The notes under the pieces were generated by a model. The model was not told the origin of the DNA. It saw only the letters and a list, made by a program, of their open reading frames with translations, and did no database searches. Positions 8,601-12,325 of a stretch of 13,515 nucleotides of DNA are shown piece after piece (the first letter of the stretch is position 1; every line of letters starts with the position of its first letter). Position numbers and translations under genes: made by a program. The stretch is from a bacterium (GTDB lineage: Bacteria; Patescibacteriota; Minisyncoccia; UBA6257; 2-01-FULL-56-20): the NCBI GenBank assembly GCA_021813155.1, contig JAKALK010000021.1, positions 1 through 13,515 of the forward strand, in the 5' to 3' direction.

Positions 8601-9537
8601 CGAAATGTACGCAAAATATCGAGCAACATTCGATGGCCTCGACCGTTACGATGGCGATTCATTTGAATTTACTCCCACTAAGTCAAGCGACAAGAATTTC
8701 GAACAGGTTAGTGAAGTCGTTGAAAAGATTGATAGTAACATCGAACAAGTATCGATCTTATCAAATAAAATAAGAAGCGCCGTCGAACGAGTACTTGATC
8801 AAAGCGGCATAGAAATGAAGCCGATGTATGATACCAGTATTCTCGGCGCGGAACTTTTAGATATCGGTTCGACGGGTCGTTATACCAATACGCCGGGAGA
8901 TTATGATTTTGATCTCACCCTAAAGTTGGACGCAAGTGATTTCTCAAAAGCGGCAGAAATCGCAGAACGAATCAAAAGTGAATTAGATATAGAGAAAGAC
9001 GATTCACATTCTGAAGCTAGCGGTTACTATCAATTGCGGGCGAAGGGAGTAAGGAGTATGGGAGGAGAAAAATTTGAGAAACCTATTGATATAGACATTG
9101 GGTTTGCGAAAAAATCAGACCTAAGTGTTTTTGGTCCTCACGATGCGATTCAAGAGAAACTTGATTGGATTAAAAAGAATGTCGGCGAGGATGCGTATAA
9201 ACAAGCAATCGCCAATATTATTGTGGCCAAGAAGGTACTAAAGGAAGGATCGGCTTATAAGCGCGTAGAACACGGAGGCTTTGGAGGTATTGGCGTAGAG
9301 AATTGGATTCTGGCTAATAACGGGAATGTACTTGAAGCTTTTCGGGCTTTTCGCGATGCGGCTTATGAAAATGATAATCGCGTTCCTTTTGATGAGTTTA
9401 AAAAGAAATACAAGATTTTGGACGCCGGAATGAATTTGAAGCATCTAGACCACGATAATTATATTGAAAAAATGAGACCCGAGGGTTATGAGGCAATGCT
9501 CAATGCTATTGAGGCTTATTTAGGGCCAAACTCTTAA
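5659..9537 (+). CDS. Giant helical protein with C-terminal class I (CCA/OAS-like) nucleotidyltransferase domain
   Basis: The 1292 residues show no signal peptide or membrane helix. Residues 1-90 are acidic and low-complexity with a coiled coil near 33-65. About 100-870 is almost all helix, including the block around KNNLPTVGKVYKVF (626-639). At 917-1004 is a compact mixed region with GIRTGFPSTEIDF (928-940), function unknown. A helix near 1010-1045 leads to a nucleotidyltransferase fold: G1070-S1071, then D1083 and D1085 eleven residues on, and a third acidic position in IDIDIGF (D1144/D1146). KKVLKEGSAYKR (1191-1202) followed by GGFGGIGVEN (1206-1215) resembles the LKxFLKxxGxYG...GFSGYxxELL pattern of archaeal CCA-adding enzymes. 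All three metal-binding acids are present, so activity is plausible. The product and target (tRNA end, oligoadenylate, cyclic nucleotide or protein) cannot be read from sequence. The start is set by ATGA coupling. Confidence 0.85.
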   Translation: MKKLDSLEPKKVETKANADGVKQGPESATESELSPEQLEEKLDTDVARFEARQQEEVERMDRDALSGSDSSLSSEELAEAKEEMGLVGKLQSLVDRVKEIPDRIRARNLDRKIQRVVKESGESDGGFNLNRQSFVDMLPTLSPEQIRRYPEIIAGTKLSLKRTLSSVDYVSADGWQIKRMDEIWELFQSQPEIRNEIFDDPEIRNLEDTLFLRCLLDPGTQHKAPMVRDRMHMDPERAKSIVLKTLRRTVNFEEDPELLYGGRVYNISESISGFQLGKEVAEQLFLERFQSYMKRDYPWGHAKNFRNEFNFSESEFKDLVSRNQEILEKEVYQRSLKLLEDHSEIDIVVRFFKHYNDELGFSLNLETLESMPEMQRSVEIAVLKAASNGTMLKNRDDLEYLSKVPLKDVLGNERGQEALYEGLQALIAIIKDEDIEYLKTYIGEFGFDLEAIKSDPRTLSSVRRMIAEQLKRLPMRFPTETIEFLGIKEEDIKDLKIQGVQRFITTGDFENAFTLLDTLSLEPAEEAKVSKDVFGVEDKFDFLLKIRKLYKETLPPVVFSSIIQQHERFSNKNPEQLEAYITISQKIVDSPSQEIQRLKDSLLQQLLETENPAESYQKIESIFIKNNLPTVGKVYKVFRELYPPDVFESKLQSSTSPILNVASMRRRYYLIYQDLLKTHIESANRSLRQYVEILLEGEDILREADENGIEALDDKKKTKLSYFFAKLNTLFVNSSLGTNETAPIQGDSSLEKKYARLKESLLVEEGQSVTERIGEMFLRPAGLNRLEDVLEKMREAKTGAHQRGLDLVSRAQGEKLELDEGDLLKGVNVEFISNILQNGSVSKEFLGASSDSDATPFDTDVSQVQNTDLEGGFQTATGQSLARGYGELLLAIKDRGQFQKTEKGSKTKPQSDKYELFRTGVLGEKHYGIRTGFPSTEIDFMVAKEGLASDSRELEKVFYEIAQNGYYIPVTDSNGKIIFTPEMYAKYRATFDGLDRYDGDSFEFTPTKSSDKNFEQVSEVVEKIDSNIEQVSILSNKIRSAVERVLDQSGIEMKPMYDTSILGAELLDIGSTGRYTNTPGDYDFDLTLKLDASDFSKAAEIAERIKSELDIEKDDSHSEASGYYQLRAKGVRSMGGEKFEKPIDIDIGFAKKSDLSVFGPHDAIQEKLDWIKKNVGEDAYKQAIANIIVAKKVLKEGSAYKRVEHGGFGGIGVENWILANNGNVLEAFRAFRDAAYENDNRVPFDEFKKKYKILDAGMNLKHLDHDNYIEKMRPEGYEAMLNAIEAYLGPNS

Positions 9538-9559
9538 AGTTTTAAAATTTTAAGGTATT

Positions 9560-9602
9560 AAAAAAGTAAACCCCCGGACGAGTCTTGCGACTCGACCGGG
9601 GG
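9560..9602 (-). terminator. Long hairpin terminator, probably bidirectional
   Basis: CCCCCGG-A-CGAGTC (9571-9584), a TTGC loop (9585-9588), then GACTCG-A-CCGGGGG (9589-9602) form a 7+6 bp stem broken by one A-A mismatch. On the minus strand it is followed by TTTACTTTTTT (9560-9570), a good U tract for ending the LemA operon. The plus side continues as TTGATTGTTGTTATT, weaker but T-rich, so it may also stop transcripts of the 1292-residue gene, whose stop is about 34 bases upstream. Confidence 0.8.
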
Positions 9603-9636
9603 GGTTGATTGTTGTTATTACGGGTCGTCCGTTAAC

Positions 9637-10293
9637 TTACGACTCGGTAGGAGCCGGTGCCTTAGGGGCACCAAAGTTGAACATGACCGTCGGTGCGTCC
9701 TCAGAACCTTCCACTTTCGCAAACGCTGCCATTTCAGGCGGCAGTTCACGACCGAGCATAAAAGAGGCAAATGTATTACATCCGATTGGAGCAAAGACCG
9801 TGCCGCTCCGGAAATCGTTGTATTGCTCAACAGCGCTGTTGTACGCTGCCCTGCCGGCATGCAACTGATTCTCAGTCTCGGTCAGTTGAGACTGAAGACT
9901 GAGGAAGGAATCGTTAGCCCTCAGGGTCGGATAGCGCTCGATGGTTACCAGTAACCGAGACAAGGCACCACCAAGCTCTCCTTGGGCCTTTTGGAAGGCA
10001 GCGAGATTCGCTGGATCCTTTAAAGCATCCGCTGAAAGCATCGTTTGGGAAGCCCGAGAGCGCGCGCTGATCACGTCGGTAAGCGTCGACTTCTCAAAGT
10101 CAGCCGCTCCTTGGACAGTCTTGACGAGATTGTCGATCAGGTCTAGCCGCCGTTTATAGAGCGACCAGACGTTGGCAAGACTTTTCTTGGCTGCCTGTTC
10201 AAGATGATAGGCGCCTTTGTATCCACCCCATACCTTCATCATGAAGATCACGGCGGCGAATACCACGATTCCGAAGATTATCATTGACAACAT
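9637..10293 (-). CDS. LemA family protein
   Basis: The 218-residue product has an N-terminal membrane helix (about 3-19) followed by the long LemA helical bundle. Family landmarks are YKRRLDLIDNLVKTVQGAADFE (46-67), DVISARSRA (73-81), LLVTIERYPTLRANDSFLSL (114-133) and ENQLHAGRAAYNSAVEQYND (141-160). After 170 the sequence becomes a hydrophobic then Pro/Ala-rich tail. LemA proteins are widespread single-pass envelope proteins whose function is not settled. It is the last gene of a four-gene minus-strand unit ending at the hairpin near 9571. The ATG has a strong site, AAGGGAG six bases upstream, at the foot of leader copy A. Base composition is richer in G+C than in the flanking genes. Confidence 0.92.
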   Translation of the reverse strand: MLSMIIFGIVVFAAVIFMMKVWGGYKGAYHLEQAAKKSLANVWSLYKRRLDLIDNLVKTVQGAADFEKSTLTDVISARSRASQTMLSADALKDPANLAAFQKAQGELGGALSRLLVTIERYPTLRANDSFLSLQSQLTETENQLHAGRAAYNSAVEQYNDFRSGTVFAPIGCNTFASFMLGRELPPEMAAFAKVEGSEDAPTVMFNFGAPKAPAPTES

Positions 10294-10299
10294 GGCTTA

Positions 10300-10350
10300 C
10301 TCCCTTCTGCTGTGCCGCGTCCCATCATGGGAGTTGACCAGCAGTTGAGT
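10300..10350 (-). repeat. Repeated structured leader, copy A (before lemA)
   Basis: Read on the minus strand: ACTCAA, outer arm CTGCTG (10339-10344), GTCAAC, inner hairpin TCCCA-TGA-TGGGA (10320-10332), CGCGGCA, outer arm CAGCAG (10307-10312), then the ribosome binding site AAGGGAG (10300-10306). Both stems pair perfectly. The element sits between the stop of the 143-residue gene and the LemA ATG. It shares layout and the fixed bases ACTCAA, GTCAA and GGCA with three other copies. Confidence 0.75.
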
Positions 10351-10370
10351 GTTGAGGGTTTTAGTGCTTG

Positions 10371-10802
10371 TTAGCGAGTGTACAGTTGGATTGGGATGAG
10401 CCCATAGATCCACAGACCGAGAGCGACCGCGAACGACGTCGAAATCAGATACGCGATGAAATTCCTCGGTCTTGCTCTCAACTTTCGCTGGTACGCCATG
10501 TACCCGAGGGGCCAGAATGGCACCAGAAGGGCTACGTAGGCGACAGTGATGATCGTCCGCACAGGAGAGAAATAGTACGCCCTCCCGATGTCGCTTGATA
10601 TTTCATAGACCCAGTATGTGTCCACTTCCCATGACTGACCTTGCAAGAGGTAGTGAGCACGGTACGTCTCACCATTGACTTTCTTGTCGACGGCGATAAC
10701 TACCGACATGACCGGCATGACTAGCCAGGTCGTGAGAGCAATGAGAACGACTGCCAGAGTGGCGATCGTCCAGATTGCTTTACTGCCGACTTTTCGTTCC
10801 AT
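10371..10802 (-). CDS. Three-helix membrane protein, paralogue 2 (143 residues)
   Basis: No family is recognised. Hydrophobic segments lie at about 9-37, 82-104 and 115-138. Positive charges in MERKVGSK and in QRKLRARPR (105-113) place the N-terminus and the second loop in the cytoplasm. The loop of about 40-80, with several aromatics and SWEVDTYW, then faces outward. It aligns without gaps to the 149-residue neighbour over residues 1-137: by hand count about 58% identical overall, about 70% outside the 41-80 loop and about 30% inside it. Nucleotide differences in the first 37 codons are mostly synonymous, so both copies appear to be maintained. AAGGGAG lies seven bases before the ATG. Confidence 0.8.
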   Translation of the reverse strand: MERKVGSKAIWTIATLAVVLIALTTWLVMPVMSVVIAVDKKVNGETYRAHYLLQGQSWEVDTYWVYEISSDIGRAYYFSPVRTIITVAYVALLVPFWPLGYMAYQRKLRARPRNFIAYLISTSFAVALGLWIYGLIPIQLYTR

Positions 10803-10809
10803 ACTGTTT

Positions 10810-10861
10810 CTCCCTTCTGCTGTGCCTTTTCGCTAGATAGCGAATTGACCGGCAGTTGAGT
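10810..10861 (-). repeat. Repeated structured leader, copy B (before the 143-residue gene)
   Basis: Minus strand: ACTCAA, outer arm CTGCCG (10850-10855), GTCAA, inner hairpin TTCGCTA-TC-TAGCGAA (10829-10844), AAGGCA, outer arm CAGCAG (10817-10822), then AAGGGAG (10810-10816). The inner stem is seven perfect pairs and unrelated in sequence to the other copies. The outer stem has one C-A mismatch. The ATG follows seven bases after the ribosome binding site. Confidence 0.75.
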
Positions 10862-10881
10862 TGAGTGGATGGTTGACTGCG

Positions 10882-11331
10882 TTAGTGGTAGAGGTAGTGA
10901 GCGTAGAGGTGGATGTGGCTCGGGATGATTCTGTAAGCCACTAAACCGAGACCGACAGCCGCGGATGTTGATACCAGATACGCCAGGAAGTGCCGCGGCG
11001 TAGAGTGAAGTTTCCTTCGAATCGCCATGTACGCCAGAGGCCACAGCGGGACCGCGAGAAGCACGTAAGCGACAGTGACGACGGTCATGATAGGGTCGAT
11101 ATCAAACGCCCCACTCATATCATAAGAAACATAATATAACCACCAGGCGTCCATCTCCCACCACTTTCCACGTAAGCTGGACTCGCTTGAGTAATGCACC
11201 CAAATCAGTTCTTTGTCGATGGAGAGCACCACCGACATGACTGGTATGACGAGCCAGGTCGCGAGCGCAACTAGAACGACTACTAGAGTGGCAATCGTCC
11301 AGATTGCTTTACTACCAACTTTCCGTTCCAT
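10882..11331 (-). CDS. Three-helix membrane protein, paralogue 1 (149 residues)
   Basis: This is a sister of the 143-residue gene directly downstream, with the same MERKVGSKAIWTIATL start, membrane helices at about 9-38, 81-104 and 115-137, and an outward loop of about 40-80 rich in Trp and Tyr (KWWEMDAWWLYY, 56-67). It differs by a 12-residue C-terminal tail, SHIHLYAHYLYH, with four histidines, predicted on the outer face. No family is recognised. A pore, sensor or immunity-type role cannot be told apart from sequence. AAGGGAG lies seven bases before the ATG, and the bases from it through the start codon are identical to those of the paralogue. Tandem duplication with later loop divergence is the simplest history. 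Confidence 0.8.
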   Translation of the reverse strand: MERKVGSKAIWTIATLVVVLVALATWLVIPVMSVVLSIDKELIWVHYSSESSLRGKWWEMDAWWLYYVSYDMSGAFDIDPIMTVVTVAYVLLAVPLWPLAYMAIRRKLHSTPRHFLAYLVSTSAAVGLGLVAYRIIPSHIHLYAHYLYH

Positions 11332-11338
11332 ACTGTTT

Positions 11339-11388
11339 CTCCCTTCTGCCGCGCCTCGTCTCGTTCGAGATTTGACCGGCAGTTGAGT
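11339..11388 (-). repeat. Repeated structured leader, copy C (before the 149-residue gene)
   Basis: Minus strand: ACTCAA, outer arm CTGCCG (11377-11382), GTCAAA, inner hairpin TCTCG-AA-CGAGA (11359-11370), CGAGGCG, outer arm CGGCAG (11346-11351), then AAGGGAG (11339-11345). Both stems pair perfectly. Compared with copy A, the outer stem has changed on both sides (CTGCTG/CAGCAG to CTGCCG/CGGCAG), a compensatory change. Confidence 0.78.
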
Positions 11389-11397
11389 GTTGAGGGT

Positions 11398-11967
11398 TTA
11401 CTGCCTATCACTAATGATGTGACGAGCAACCTTGTCCCAGAGCTTTTGGAAGGCATTGCCGTGGTTCTTGCGAATCGCAGCGATACCATCCCACAGGTTC
11501 CGAAGAAGTGTTTCGTCGTCTTTGGTGAATGCCGCCTTGGCTGGCCGACGGGTGGCAATCAAGATGTTTTTTTCAGAGAGCACCTTGAGGATGTACTCCA
11601 GCTGACGCTGGATGTAGTGATTCGATCCGCAGATGCCCGTGACCACGAATTTCCGGCCAACAATATTGAAGTTGCGGCCTTCGTACCCGAAGTCTGGGAC
11701 TTCCACTTCCTCATCGACTGGGAGGCCGTTTAGGAGGCAGAAGAGATTGGGCAGGGAACTGATCGCTTCCCCGCTGAAGGTGATTTCCATGTCGTAGGTA
11801 AGCGTTGCATAGAGGCCAACGTCTTCTGGGTTAGTGATGGTGGGCCATTCAAAGACGACCTCACCTCTGGCCGCTGAATATTGATCGCGACCAGTCCAAC
11901 CTAGCCCCAGCACATAGCGTTGTGTCGGGACTCTAATTTGGATTACTCCGAGATCTACCATTTGCAT
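11398..11967 (-). CDS. Hypothetical soluble protein, 189 residues
   Basis: I do not recognise this protein. Residues 1-110 look beta-rich with alternating hydrophobics (GVIQIRVPTQRYVLGLGW, VVFEWPTITNP, LTYDMEITF). Residues 115-185 look helical (YIQRQLEYILKVLSEKNILI and ETLLRNLWDGIAAI). There is no signal peptide or membrane helix, so it is presumably cytoplasmic. It is the first gene of the four-gene minus unit, after a leader of about 257 nt. AAAGGAG (11974-11980) is six bases before the first ATG; a second ATG two codons later is spaced worse, so the first is preferred. G+C is higher than in the flanking chromosome. A DNA- or RNA-binding regulator is one possibility, but nothing seen proves it. 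Confidence 0.75.
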   Translation of the reverse strand: MQMVDLGVIQIRVPTQRYVLGLGWTGRDQYSAARGEVVFEWPTITNPEDVGLYATLTYDMEITFSGEAISSLPNLFCLLNGLPVDEEVEVPDFGYEGRNFNIVGRKFVVTGICGSNHYIQRQLEYILKVLSEKNILIATRRPAKAAFTKDDETLLRNLWDGIAAIRKNHGNAFQKLWDKVARHIISDRQ

Positions 11968-11997
11968 GGCAATCTCCTTTCTTACTTCACACTCTAT

Positions 11998-12050
11998 CCC
12001 CTCGTCTTGTGCCTCTCCCGCTTTATTGCGGAATTGATCAAGATTTGAGT
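11998..12050 (-). repeat. Repeated structured leader, copy D (before the 189-residue gene), diverged
   Basis: Minus strand: ACTCAAA, outer arm TCTTG (12039-12043), ATCAA, inner hairpin TTCCGC-AATAAA-GCGGGA (12016-12033, one G-U wobble), GAGGCA, outer arm CAAGA (12005-12009), then CGAGGGG. Both stem sequences differ completely from copies A-C, yet the layout and the bases ACTCAA, TCAA and GGCA are kept. Unlike A-C it stands about 30 bases from the start codon, and a separate AAAGGAG serves as ribosome binding site. Confidence 0.62.
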
Positions 12051-12073
12051 GAATGCGACAACCCGTTATTTGA

Positions 12074-12193
12074 CGGGCAGTTCTTGGGAAACTTCTGACA
12101 TACTTTATAAGTTTGCAAAACTATAACAAATTCTACGATTGCAAAATTTGTTACATCTTTTGAATTTTCTAGAGATTCCCCAAGAACTGCCCG
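12074..12193 (-). repeat. 15-bp perfect inverted repeat with nested hairpins in the operon leader
   Basis: CGGGCAGTTCTTGGG (12074-12088) and its exact reverse complement (12179-12193) enclose 90 bases. Inside, TAACAAATT/AATTTGTTA (12124-12132 with 12145-12153) and AAACTT/AAGTTT (12089-12094 with 12109-12114) form smaller stems. The whole lies within the predicted 5' leader of the minus-strand operon, which otherwise has no gene between 11968 and 12325. It could be a folded leader or a small terminal-repeat insertion: ATTT flanks both sides (12068-12071 and 12196-12199), but four low-complexity bases are weak evidence of a target duplication. Confidence 0.7.
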
Positions 12194-12230
12194 CGATTTT
12201 CAAGATGCTATCTATATCTTTTGCATGTAA

Positions 12231-12260
12231 ATTATACCACACTTTTTGGTGTTTTGTCAA
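12231..12260 (-). promoter_or_regulatory. Strong sigma-70 type promoter of the four-gene minus operon
   Basis: On the minus strand a perfect TTGACA (plus 12255-12260) and a perfect TATAAT (plus 12231-12236) are 18 bases apart, and TGG immediately before the -10 box gives an extended -10. Transcription would start near 12224, producing a leader of about 257 nt before the 189-residue gene. This is much closer to consensus than the other promoters in the window. Confidence 0.82.
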
Positions 12261-12284
12261 GTCAAGGAATATGCCCAAAAAGCC

Positions 12285-12313
12285 TTTAAAATAAAGGATT
12301 TTTAGCCTATAAT
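12285..12313 (+). promoter_or_regulatory. thrS promoter, predicted very short leader
   Basis: TTTAAA (12285-12290) and a perfect TATAAT (12308-12313) are 17 bases apart. The start codon is at 12326, so transcription would begin about six bases before it. No Shine-Dalgarno fits in that space. The promoter is divergent from the island promoter, with 24 bases between the two -35 boxes. Confidence 0.65.
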
Positions 12314-12325
12314 TGAACCAATAAA

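Noticed and set aside
9605..9868. Plus-strand ORF opposite the LemA C-terminus
   Set aside because: It overlaps the conserved LemA frame and begins inside the terminator flank; a shadow frame.
10721..11558. Two ORFs (107 and 91 residues) bridging the leaders of the membrane protein genes
   Set aside because: They are out-of-frame readings through the repeated leaders and gene ends, and share sequence with each other only because the underlying DNA is duplicated.
10300..12050. Integron attC sites and gene cassettes
   Set aside because: ACTCAAC/GTTGAGT fits an R-box consensus on one side, and hairpins separate single genes, but no matching R box closes the other side, the outer arms end at a ribosome binding site, and no integrase is visible.
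12074..12193. Intrinsic terminator at the 15-bp inverted repeat
   Set aside because: The arms are 90 bases apart and no T tract follows either arm.
11968..12325. T-box or thrS leader riboswitch
   Set aside because: The structured DNA lies upstream of the thrS promoter and is transcribed away from thrS; no T-box bulge sequence is present, and the thrS leader is only about six bases.
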